Below are positions 1-6,500 of a DNA stretch of 6,667 bases, one piece after another. Both the position numbers and the translations under genes were made by a program. Source of the stretch: an uncultured Sphingomonas sp. (lineage in GTDB: Bacteria > Pseudomonadota > Alphaproteobacteria > Sphingomonadales > Sphingomonadaceae); contig CAKTFL010000128.1 of assembly GCA_934555855.1 (NCBI GenBank), positions 1 to 6,667 on the forward strand, in the 5' to 3' direction. The stretch's first letter is position 1. Each line of letters starts with the position of its first letter. The notes under the pieces are model-generated. The model was not told the DNA's origin and searched no databases. It saw nothing but the letters and a program-made list of their open reading frames with translations.

Positions 1-156
1 GAGCTGGAGCGTGACCCCGATCGCCTCGGCACCGCTGCGGGCGGCCAGCGCCGCCACGACGGAGCTGTCGACGCCGCCCGACATGGCGACGACGATCCGC
101 CGTCCCGCCAGATCGGGTCCGAGGTCCCAGTCAGCCTGCTGTTCCATGGCCGGCAT
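1..156 (-). CDS. mnmA: tRNA 2-thiouridine(34) synthase MnmA, N-terminal part
   Basis: This is the first 52 residues of MnmA; the rest lies beyond the left edge. MnmA is a cytoplasmic enzyme that activates U34 of the tRNA anticodons for Lys, Glu and Gln with ATP and transfers sulfur to it, making 2-thiouridine. The visible signature is the ATP-binding PP-loop SGGVDSS at residues 26-32, preceded by the strand IVVAM and followed by a helix and the GVTLQL strand typical of alphaproteobacterial MnmA. The ATG at 156 is the most upstream possible start because an in-frame TAG lies directly before it (159-157). A second ATG at 147 is an alternative. Neither has a clear Shine-Dalgarno sequence. The gene is divergent from the small gene at 275. 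Other PP-loop ATPases such as TilS or GuaA fit the flanking residues less well. Confidence 0.9.
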   Translation of the reverse strand, partial: MPAMEQQADWDLGPDLAGRRIVVAMSGGVDSSVVAALAARSGAEAIGVTLQL

Positions 157-184
157 CTAGGCGCGGGTGCCGCATTAGGGAAGG

Positions 185-221
185 TTCACGCTTCCTTACA
201 CGCTGTTTTACCTGCCCTTCA
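185..221. promoter_or_regulatory. Four 11-bp-phased TT-rich half-sites (possible CtrA/OmpR-family array)
   Basis: TTCA (185-188), TTAC (196-199), TTTA (207-210) and TTCA (218-221) start exactly 11 bp apart. Each adjacent pair is therefore a degenerate version of the CtrA box TTAA-N7-TTAA, and no pair is a perfect match. OmpR/PhoB-family response regulators, including CtrA, bind direct repeats spaced by 11 bp. The array sits in the mnmA/small-gene divergent gap and upstream of sciP, whose product antagonises CtrA in Caulobacter. The spacing is seen directly; the identity of the binding protein is inferred. Confidence 0.4.
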
Positions 222-245
222 CGCACCCGGCCTAGAGCGAGCGTC

Positions 246-258
246 TACGATAATCGTA
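246..258. promoter_or_regulatory. 13-bp palindrome TACGATAATCGTA, candidate operator
   Basis: TACGAT and ATCGTA flank a single central A, giving a perfect inverted repeat. It ends 16 bases before the TTG start of the small gene and about 90 bases upstream of the mnmA start. Its AT-rich centre stands out against GC-rich surroundings, and it includes GATAAT, which could act as a -10 element. I do not recognise it as the operator of a known regulator. Confidence 0.35.
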
Positions 259-274
259 CGCAAGAGTTTTCCGC

Positions 275-517
275 TTGGACCTGAGCTTCGCCCGTTTCGA
301 CCGCACGCAGGAATTGCAGCCGTTATCGGGTGACCTGGCCGTGCTGCTCGTCGGCGTGGCCGCGCGGCAGGCGGCAAGCCCGACCGCGGCGGTTCAGGCG
401 GCGGCCGAGCAGGCACCCGACATCGTGGACGATGCCGAACGGCGGCTCTTCGCCCCCGACGACGGTGCCTTCAACGGTGACATGGCGGCCGCCATCAACC
501 GCTGGAGCGAGCCGTGA
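275..517 (+). CDS. Small acidic, alanine-rich protein of unknown function (80 aa)
   Basis: I do not recognise this gene. The reading frame begins at a TTG at 275; an in-frame stop at 251-253 leaves no better upstream start, and a weak purine stretch (AAGAG, 262-266) precedes it. About 86% of its codons end in G or C, with alternating Asp, Ala, Leu and Arg codons, which strongly suggests real coding sequence. The product has no cysteine, no signal peptide and no convincing membrane segment. Residues 20-60 are rich in Ala, Gln, Asp and Val and probably helical, and the C-terminus is acidic (DDAERRLFAPDD around 52-63). It lies 101 bases upstream of sciP on the same strand and could be co-transcribed with it. 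The phased repeats and the palindrome lie just in front. The start codon is the least certain part. Confidence 0.5.
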   Translation: MDLSFARFDRTQELQPLSGDLAVLLVGVAARQAASPTAAVQAAAEQAPDIVDDAERRLFAPDDGAFNGDMAAAINRWSEP

Positions 518-556
518 ACGTGGCGTTTACCCAGCCGCTTCAGGCGATTTTCAAAG

Positions 557-576
557 GGCACGGTTACCGTCGTGCC
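557..576. repeat. Inverted repeat in the sciP upstream region
   Basis: GGCACG (557-562) pairs with CGTGCC (571-576) around an 8-base loop. An overlapping perfect palindrome, ACGGT-T-ACCGT (560-570), lies at its centre, so the element could be an RNA hairpin or a dimeric protein-binding site. No T-run follows, so it is not a convincing terminator for the small gene. Confidence 0.4.
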
Positions 577-588
577 GCAGTGTTTGAA

Positions 589-602
589 GGGGCCGCGGCC
601 CC
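589..602. repeat. 14-bp perfect palindrome just before the sciP ribosome-binding site
   Basis: GGGGCCGCGGCCCC is perfectly self-complementary. As RNA it can fold to a 5-bp GC stem with a CGCG loop. It ends 3 bases before the GAGG Shine-Dalgarno sequence (606-609) of sciP, so folding or protein binding here could affect ribosome access. In a high-GC genome a palindrome of this composition can also arise by chance. Confidence 0.4.
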
Positions 603-618
603 AACGAGGTCTTAAGCC

Positions 619-918
619 ATGATCGAGAACCAGAAGATCCGTCCAGCCAAGGTCATCGGGCCACTGGGCGAGCAGCTGACGATCGATAGCCTGCCGCCAC
701 CCAGCACCACCCGCTGGGTGGTGCGTCGCAAGGCTGAAGTGGTGGCTGCTGTCAACGGCGGGCTGCTGTCGGTGGACGAGGTGTGCGCGCGTTACGGCCT
801 GACGGTGGAGGAATTTGCCGGCTGGCAGCGCGCCATCGATCGATCGGGGATGCCCGGCCTGCGGGTGACCCGTATCCAGCATTATCGCTCCCTGTACGAA
901 CGCCAGCAGAAATATTGA
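619..918 (+). CDS. sciP: SciP-like CtrA inhibitor, DUF1153 family
   Basis: This 99-residue protein matches the DUF1153 family, whose studied member is SciP of Caulobacter. There SciP binds CtrA and/or DNA and blocks CtrA-activated transcription after replication starts, helping to order the cell cycle; it acts in the cytoplasm on the nucleoid. The diagnostic core is LPPP-x-TTRWVVRRKAEVV at about residues 25-42. A helix-turn-helix follows at about 45-75 (GGLLSVDEVCARYGLTVEEFAGWQRAI), then a basic tail GLRVTRIQHYR. Length is close to the usual 90-100 residues. The ATG at 619 has a GAGG Shine-Dalgarno sequence 9 bases upstream. The gene lies in a small cluster with mnmA and an 80-residue gene. 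Its leader carries two inverted repeats, and the 11-bp phased TT-rich array lies about 400 bases upstream. That this copy controls CtrA in this organism is inferred from the family. Confidence 0.92.
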   Translation: MIENQKIRPAKVIGPLGEQLTIDSLPPPSTTRWVVRRKAEVVAAVNGGLLSVDEVCARYGLTVEEFAGWQRAIDRSGMPGLRVTRIQHYRSLYERQQKY

Positions 919-940
919 TCGACGTTATCGATACAGCCCC

Positions 941-965
941 GGAACAAGACCGGCGTATCGATGTT
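941..965 (+). promoter_or_regulatory. EcfG-type general-stress promoter candidate
   Basis: GGAAC (941-945) is followed after 16 bases by TGTT (962-965). This matches the alphaproteobacterial EcfG consensus GGAAC-N16/17-CGTT except for one base in the -10 element. Transcription would begin near 972, giving a leader of about 37 bases that includes the GGAGGG ribosome-binding site. The downstream gene belongs to a family often linked to stress, which makes the match more believable. It has not been tested. Confidence 0.6.
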
Positions 966-1008
966 TCTCCCCCACGGCCCGCAAGGGCGGCAACGGAGGG
1001 ACGGAATA

Positions 1009-1266
1009 ATGGGCATCATCCTTTGGCTGGTCGTCGGCGGCGTTATTGGCTGGCTGGCAAGCATCATCATGCGCACCGACGCGCAGCAGGGCATCTTCCT
1101 GAACATCATCGTCGGGATCGTGGGCGCCTTTCTCGGCGGCCTGATCGTCAATGGTGGTTCGATCAACAATTCGGGTCTGACGGTGACGTCGTTCCTGGTG
1201 TCGCTGCTGGGTGCAATCATCCTGCTGGCGATCGTGAACCTCGTCCGCCGCGGCAGCGTCCGCTAA
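1009..1266 (+). CDS. GlsB/YeaQ/YmgE-family stress-associated membrane protein
   Basis: This 85-residue, very hydrophobic protein belongs to the family annotated as transglycosylase-associated or GlsB/YeaQ/YmgE stress-response membrane proteins. Three glycine-rich membrane segments are visible: about residues 2-20 (WLVVGGVIGWLASIIM), 27-47 (GIFLNIIVGIVGAFLGGLIV) and 57-78, with a basic RRGSVR tail. The family has no established biochemical activity; members are often induced by acid, osmotic or envelope stress. The ATG at 1009 was chosen because a strong Shine-Dalgarno sequence, GGAGGG (995-1000), lies 8 bases upstream. A longer in-frame ATG at 961 would add 16 polar residues before the first membrane segment, and it overlaps the predicted promoter -10. 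The gene appears monocistronic, between an EcfG-like promoter and a strong terminator. Confidence 0.9.
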   Translation: MGIILWLVVGGVIGWLASIIMRTDAQQGIFLNIIVGIVGAFLGGLIVNGGSINNSGLTVTSFLVSLLGAIILLAIVNLVRRGSVR

Positions 1267-1310
1267 GCGCGGCCAGGGCAGCGCGCCAAGCGCGCGCCTT
1301 GGAACAGATC

Positions 1311-1344
1311 AGGGCCTCCCGGCTATCCGGGAGGCCCTTGTTAT
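1311..1344 (+). terminator. Rho-independent terminator after the GlsB-type gene
   Basis: A perfect 12-bp stem (1311-1322 with 1327-1338, AGGGCCTCCCGG and its complement) encloses a CTAT loop and is followed by TTGTTAT. It begins 44 bases after the stop codon. The stem also lies downstream of the convergent SIMPL gene, but on that strand the T-tract is poor, so termination there would be weaker. Confidence 0.88.
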
Positions 1345-1346
1345 GT

Positions 1347-1381
1347 CTGCTCAGCGCAGCGTCACGACTGCTCAGCGCAGC
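1347..1381. repeat. 14-bp direct repeat spanning the SIMPL gene stop codon
   Basis: CTGCTCAGCGCAGC occurs at 1347-1360 and again at 1368-1381, a 21-base offset. The second copy contains the TGA stop and last codons of the minus-strand SIMPL gene; the first copy carries a second TGA in the same frame 21 bases further on. It looks like a short local duplication at the gene end. Confidence 0.7.
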
Positions 1382-2106
1382 AGGAAACGTACCGATAGTG
1401 TAACGCTGACCCGCTTCTCACCTGGCGCGATCTCCGTCGGGGCGGGCGCTGCCGCCGCCATCCTGAGGGAGGTAACGATGATTGGCGGGTGTTCGGGCCC
1501 GCCCGCATCCTGTCCGGCCTCGGCGATGGAAACGATCCGCGACACGGACAGCCCTGCCGCGCGCGCATACAGTTCCGCCCGCGTACGGGCCCGCTTGACC
1601 GCATCGACCCGCGCCTCGTCCAGCGCGGCGTCGGCGTCGTCGACCGACAGGTTCGGCCCGTCGATCTGGTTGGCGCCCTCCGCGACCAGTGCGTCCAGGA
1701 TCGCGCCCGAGCGCGCGATGTCGCGGAAGCGGACCGAGACATTGTTCGATGCCTGATAGCCCGTGACGACCGGCGGCTTGTTGTCGGCATAGCGATATTG
1801 CGGCGACAGGCTGACGCTGGCCGTGGCGAGATCGCGCGGCGCGACACCCGCGCGGCGGAGCGCTGCCAGCACCCGGTTCATGCGTGTGGCATTGTCGGCG
1901 AGCGCCGCCGCGGCGGTGGCCGCCTGGGTCACCACGCCCGCGCGGATGGTGGCAAGGTCGGGAACGCGCGTGGTGCGCCCTTCCGCCGTGACGTCCAGCA
2001 CCGTGCCGGCGGCCGGTATCATGGGCTCGACCGAAGGAACCGATTGGGCGAGCGCACCCGTGGTGCAGCCCAGCGTCGCCACCGCGATCATCGTCGTTGC
2101 CCGCAT
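1372..2106 (-). CDS. Exported SIMPL-domain (DUF541) protein
   Basis: The product (244 residues from the ATG at 2106) is a periplasmic or outer-surface protein with a SIMPL domain, also called DUF541, found in E. coli YggE and related proteins. The molecular function is poorly known; YggE has been linked to oxidative stress, and other members occur in envelope settings. Residues 1-20 form a signal peptide ending ALA before QS; TLGC within it is only a weak lipobox. The domain covers about residues 35-243. It shows the family pattern VTAEGRTTRVPDLATIRAGVVTQ near the start, L-x4-G-V with T-x-S-V-S-L-S-P-QY in the middle, and a conserved C-terminal VTLSVRF strand. GGAG lies 5 bases before the ATG at 2106, favouring it over the ATGs at 2124 and 2121, which have an AGGG upstream and would add six residues. 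The gene is divergent from the efflux operon and convergent with the GlsB-type gene. Confidence 0.87.
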   Translation of the reverse strand: MRATTMIAVATLGCTTGALAQSVPSVEPMIPAAGTVLDVTAEGRTTRVPDLATIRAGVVTQAATAAAALADNATRMNRVLAALRRAGVAPRDLATASVSLSPQYRYADNKPPVVTGYQASNNVSVRFRDIARSGAILDALVAEGANQIDGPNLSVDDADAALDEARVDAVKRARTRAELYARAAGLSVSRIVSIAEAGQDAGGPEHPPIIVTSLRMAAAAPAPTEIAPGEKRVSVTLSVRFLLR

Positions 2107-2267
2107 TACCGCTCCAAGCATCATTCATCCCTTTTCCGCGACCGATCACGTCGATCTTCGCCTGCTTGACGAGCCCTCGCACAACCTCGGCTGAACGGCT
2201 ATGTCCGGCTCCGCCCGGGTTCCCACGTCAAGATCGGGTCGGAACGAGCGGCGTTGGCTCGGGGTAC

Positions 2268-2294
2268 TTGAGCCTGGTGCCTTATTTCTCTAAT
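2268..2294 (+). promoter_or_regulatory. Candidate sigma-70-type promoter of the RND efflux operon
   Basis: TTGAGC (2268-2273) and TCTAAT (2289-2294, five of six matches to TATAAT) are separated by 15 bases; reading the -35 one base earlier gives 16. This AT-rich patch is the best promoter-like site between the divergent SIMPL and adaptor genes, about 55 bases before the preferred adaptor start. A GGCTC...GAGCC inverted repeat (2256-2260 and 2270-2274) overlaps the -35 and could be an operator. No adjacent TetR- or MarR-type regulator gene is present. Confidence 0.35.
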
Positions 2295-2349
2295 ACAGCG
2301 CGGCAATGCGCGGCACATGGACGAGGCTGCGCGGGGACGGATGGGACGC

Positions 2350-3555
2350 ATGAACTACGATCCGGGACAGGTGACGGGCGAGGAGCGGCTGGCGCTGCCG
2401 GATTACGGCGCGGACGATGGTCACGCTCGCCGGCGTCGCCGTCGGCGCGTGGTGATCGGTGCGATCGTGGCGGTTCTGGCGGTGATCGCCGCGTGGTATG
2501 CCTTTGGCGCAAAGAAGCAGCCAGCGGTTCCCGCGGGTGCCGCGGCGGAACAGGTTCCCAACGTCACGGTCGCCGCGCCCGGCCGGGTGCCGGTGGAGCG
2601 CGTTATTTCCGCCAATGGGTCGCTTGCAGCCAAGCGCGAGATGCCGGTGGGTGTCGCTGGCGAGGGCGGGCTGGTGCGCCGGGTGCTGGTCGAGCCCGGG
2701 CAGTGGGTCCGTGCGGGCCAGGTGCTCGCGCTGGTGGACCGCTCGGTGCAGACCCAGACGGCGGCCAGCCTCAACGCGCAGGTCAATGTCGCGCGGGCCG
2801 ATTACGACATCGCCCAGTCGGAGCTGGAGCGGGCGCAGCAGCTGGTGGATCGCGGCTTCATCTCGAAGGCGGACCTGCAGCGCAAGGCGGCAACCCGCGA
2901 CGCTGCGGGCGCGCGCGTCAAGGTCGCGCAGGCCGCGCTGGCCGAGACGCGAGCGCGCAACGGCCGGCTCGATATTCGCGCGCCGGCGGCCGGGCTGGTG
3001 CTGACCCGGCAGGTGGAACCCGGTCAGATCGTCAGCTCCGGCTCGGGCGTGCTGTTCCGGATGGCGATGGACGGCGAACTGGAAATGCGCGCGCAGCTGG
3101 CCGAATCGGACCTGGCCGGCCTGCGCGTCGGTTCCTCGGCGCAGGTGACGCCGGTGGGAAGCACCCAGGGCTTCCCCGGACGGGTCTGGCAGGTGTCGCC
3201 GATCATCGATCCGCAGAGCCGCCAGGGCATCGCGCGCATCCAGCTGCACTACAACGCGGCGCTGCGTCCGGGCGGCTTCGCCACGGCGACGATCATGGGC
3301 GGTTCTCGCCCCCTGCCGCTGCTGCCCGAATCGGCGGTGCAGAGCGATCGGCGCGGCAATTTCGTCTATGTCATCGACGCCGACAATCGCGCCCGGCGGC
3401 GCGACGTTGAGACGGGTCAGGTGACCGATCAGGGCGTGTCCATCCTGTCGGGTCTGTCGGGCGACGAGCGCGTGGTGCTGGCCGCCGGTGCCTTCCTCAA
3501 TCCCGGTCAGGCGGTGAAGCCCATTCTCCAGGCCCGGCCGGTTCGGGACCGCTGA
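2350..3555 (+). CDS. RND efflux periplasmic adaptor subunit (membrane fusion protein)
   Basis: This 401-residue protein is the HlyD/AcrA-type adaptor that joins an RND permease to an outer-membrane channel. A short cytoplasmic tail ends in seven arginines (27-33) before one membrane segment (about 34-54), so it is anchored by a transmembrane helix; there is no lipobox and no cysteine. The biotinyl-lipoyl-like domain is split: GLVRRVLVEPGQWVRAGQVLALVD (107-130) and IRAPAAGLVLTRQVEPGQIV (209-228). Between them is a short alpha-helical hairpin rich in Ala, Gln and Arg (about 133-205). Beta-barrel and membrane-proximal domains follow, including the typical LRPGGFATATI and LPESAVQ motifs. The start is uncertain: ATGs at 2317, 2341 and 2350 are in frame and none has a good ribosome-binding site. 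I prefer 2350 because MNYD begins a family-like N-terminus. Substrate is unknown. The permease follows after 3 bases. Confidence 0.9.
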   Translation: MNYDPGQVTGEERLALPDYGADDGHARRRRRRRVVIGAIVAVLAVIAAWYAFGAKKQPAVPAGAAAEQVPNVTVAAPGRVPVERVISANGSLAAKREMPVGVAGEGGLVRRVLVEPGQWVRAGQVLALVDRSVQTQTAASLNAQVNVARADYDIAQSELERAQQLVDRGFISKADLQRKAATRDAAGARVKVAQAALAETRARNGRLDIRAPAAGLVLTRQVEPGQIVSSGSGVLFRMAMDGELEMRAQLAESDLAGLRVGSSAQVTPVGSTQGFPGRVWQVSPIIDPQSRQGIARIQLHYNAALRPGGFATATIMGGSRPLPLLPESAVQSDRRGNFVYVIDADNRARRRDVETGQVTDQGVSILSGLSGDERVVLAAGAFLNPGQAVKPILQARPVRDR

Positions 3556-3558
3556 GCG

Positions 3559-6500
3559 ATGAGCTTTCGCAACATCTCCGCCTGGGCGATCCGCAACCCG
3601 GTTCCGCCGATCGTGCTGTTCCTGGCGCTGACGCTGGCGGGGATCGTCAGCTTCATGCGGATGGACGTGAACCAGCAGCCGGACATCGACTTTCCGATCG
3701 CCTTCATCTCCATCGGCCAGCCGGGCGCGGCACCCAGCGAGCTGGAAACACAGGTGACCAAGCGGGTCGAGGCGGCGGCGCGCGCCCTGAACGGCATCGA
3801 CGAGATCCGCTCCACGGTGAAGGAGGGCAATTCGCAAACGGTGGTGCAGCTCCAGATCGGGGCGAACATCGACCGGGCGGTGAACGACCTGCGCGATGCG
3901 ATCACCCAGATCCGCGGCAACCTGCCCGAAGGCATTCTGGAACCGCAGATCGGCCGCGTCGACACGACCGACAACGACATCGCGAACTTCTCCGCAGTGA
4001 CCAGCGACATGACGGTGGAGCAGCTCAGCTGGTATATCGACGACACCGTCACGCGCGAGCTGCTGACGGTGCCGGGCCTTGGCGGGGTCAGCCGCAATGG
4101 CGGGGTCAGCCGAGAGATCAGCGTCACCCTCGATCCGGTCAAGCTCCAGGCGCTCGGCATAACCGCGCCCTCCGTCAACCAGCAGCTGCGCGCGGTGAAC
4201 CTGAACGCGACGGGCGGGAAGGCGCGGATCGCCGGGTCGGAACAGGCGGTGCGCGTGCTCGGCAACGCCGCCGATGCTTTCCAGCTCGGCCAGACGCTGA
4301 TCAGCATCGGCAACGGCCGCACTGTTCGGCTGAGCGATATCGCCGATGTTCGGGACGCGTTTGCCGAACAGACCAGCCATGCCGCGGTGAACGGGCATCA
4401 GGTCATCAGCTTCGACTTCAAGCGGTCCAAGGGCGCGTCCGATGTTACCGTGTTCCGCGAGGCCGAAAAGAAGCTGAAGGCGCTGGAGGAGCGCAATCCC
4501 AAGGTCCGCTTCAACCTCCTGTCCACCAGCGTGACCGACACGGAGGAGGAGTATCACGGCGCGATCCATGCGATGATCGAGGGCGCGGTGCTCGCGGTCG
4601 TCGTAGTGTTCCTGTTCCTGCGCGACTGGCGGGCGACGGCGATATCGGCGCTGGCCATCCCCTTGTCGGCAATTCCCAGCTTTTGGTTCATGGAGCTGAT
4701 GGGGTTCAGCCTGAACGGCATGACCCTGCTGGCGTTGAGCCTGGTCGCGGGCGTGCTGGTCGACGACGCGATCGTCGAGATCGAGAACATCGTTCGCCAC
4801 ATGCGCATGGGCAAGTCGGCGTACCAGGCATCGATCGACGCCGCCGACGAGATCGGCGTTGCCGTGCTGGCCACCACCATGTCGATCGTCGCGGTGTTCC
4901 TGCCGGTGTCGGTGATGCCGGGCATCTCCGGACAATTCTTCAAGAATTTCGGCCTGACCGTGGTTGCCGCGGTGCTGATGAGCCTGGCGGTCGCGCGGCT
5001 GATCACGCCGATGATCGCGGCCTATTTCCTGAAGGATACGGGACATCAGCATACGCCTGACGGGTGGGTCATGCGTCAATATATGAAGGCGCTGCACTGG
5101 ACGGTGGACCTGTCCCGGATGCGCGCCGCCAAGGCGCGGGGCGGAGCGGGCCGGTTCTATGCGCGCCTGCTGGACCATCGCGTGTGGGTGATGGGCATCG
5201 CCTTCCTGGCGCTCGCCCTGACGGTGTTGATCTTCTCGACCCTGCCGCAACAGTTCCAGCCCGAGAATGACAGCGATCGGTCGTCGGTGTCGATCGACAT
5301 GCCGCCGGGATCAACGCTGGAGCAGACCGAGACGGTGGTGAAGCATGTCGCGGCCGTCCTGTCGGCGCAGAAAGGCATGGTGACGCGGGTCTACCAGCGC
5401 GCCTTCATCGGCAACGGGCGGGTCACGGCGACGCTGGCCGAAGATCGCAAGATGACCAGTAAGGAGTTCGAGCGGTCGCTGACGCCGCAACTGGCCGCCA
5501 TTCCCGACGCGCGCGTCGCGTTCCAGAACTTCAGCGGCTGGGGTGGGCCGACCCGCGGTCTGACCCTGACGCTGGGCGGTGACGATCCGCTGGCCTTGCA
5601 GCGGGCGGCCGACGCAATCGTCGAGCAGATGTCGGGGATCAAGGCGCTCCAGGCACCGCGAACGGAAGGTGGCCTGCAACGGCCAGAGGTCGTCATCCGG
5701 CCGCGGCTCGACCTCGCCGCGGATTTGGGCGTCACCACCTCTTCGCTGTCGAACGCGATCCGCGTGGCGACGATCGGCGATATCGACCAGAACTCGGCCC
5801 GCTTCTCGCTGTCGGACCGGCAGATTCCGATCCGCGTTTCCTTTGCCCAGAATGCGCGGGAGCGGCTGGCCAATATCGAAAACCTCGCCGTGCCCACCCA
5901 GAATGGCGGCTCCGTGCCGTTGAAGGTGGTGGCGGATATCGGCTTCGGCGCCGGCCCGACGGCGATCGAGCGGATCAGCCAGCAGCGCCAACTGACGATC
6001 GGCGCCGACCTTGCGCCCGGTGTCTTGCGCGGCGACGCCATGAAGCGGGTCGACCAGCTGCCGGCGGTGAAGAACCTGCCGGTCGGCGTGTCGCGCCTGT
6101 CGGTCGGCGAATCGAAGCAGCAGGCGGAGCTGATCACCAACATCGTCATCGCGGTGGCGGCGGGATTCTTCCTGCTGTTCGCGGTGCTGGTGCTGCTCTA
6201 CCGGCGCTTCCTGCCGCCGTTCGTCAATCTGGGGTCGCTGTTCCTGGCGCCGCTTGGCGCGTGCATTGCGCTCAAAATCGCCGGGATGCCGGTATCGCTG
6301 CCGGTCTATATCGGCCTGCTGATGCTGCTCGGCATCGTCGCCAAGAACTCGATCCTGCTGGTCGATTTCGCCCTGGAGGAGATGAGCAAGGGCGTGCGGC
6401 GGATGGATGCGATCGTGGATGCCGGGCACAAGCGCGCGCAGCCGATCGTGATGACCACGGTGGCGATGGTCGCGGGCATGATCCCGACCGCGCTGGCGCT

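Noticed and set aside
394..882. A 162-codon minus-strand frame opposite sciP and the small gene
   Set aside because: It crosses the sciP leader and is antisense to a confident DUF1153 gene, with no family features.
961..1008. A 16-residue N-terminal extension of the GlsB-type protein
   Set aside because: The strong GGAGGG site is correctly spaced only for the ATG at 1009, and the extension would overlap the predicted promoter.
1301..1325. A second GGAAC (1301-1305) as an EcfG promoter
   Set aside because: No GTT-type -10 is found 16-17 bases downstream, and the motif lies just before the terminator stem.
1714..1722. TGTCGCG sequences resembling a reported SciP DNA-binding motif
   Set aside because: These short GC-rich words occur inside coding regions here and elsewhere in the window, as expected by chance.
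2097..3410. A 437-codon plus-strand open frame overlapping the adaptor
   Set aside because: It is the adaptor sequence read in another frame; the product is Gly/Arg/Ala low complexity, and it starts inside the SIMPL gene on the other strand.
2290..5250. A 986-codon open frame on the minus strand opposite the efflux operon
   Set aside because: It is antisense to two clearly recognised genes; the translation is a low-complexity Arg/His/Asp/Gln mix typical of the complement of GC-rich coding sequence, with no domain and no ribosome site.
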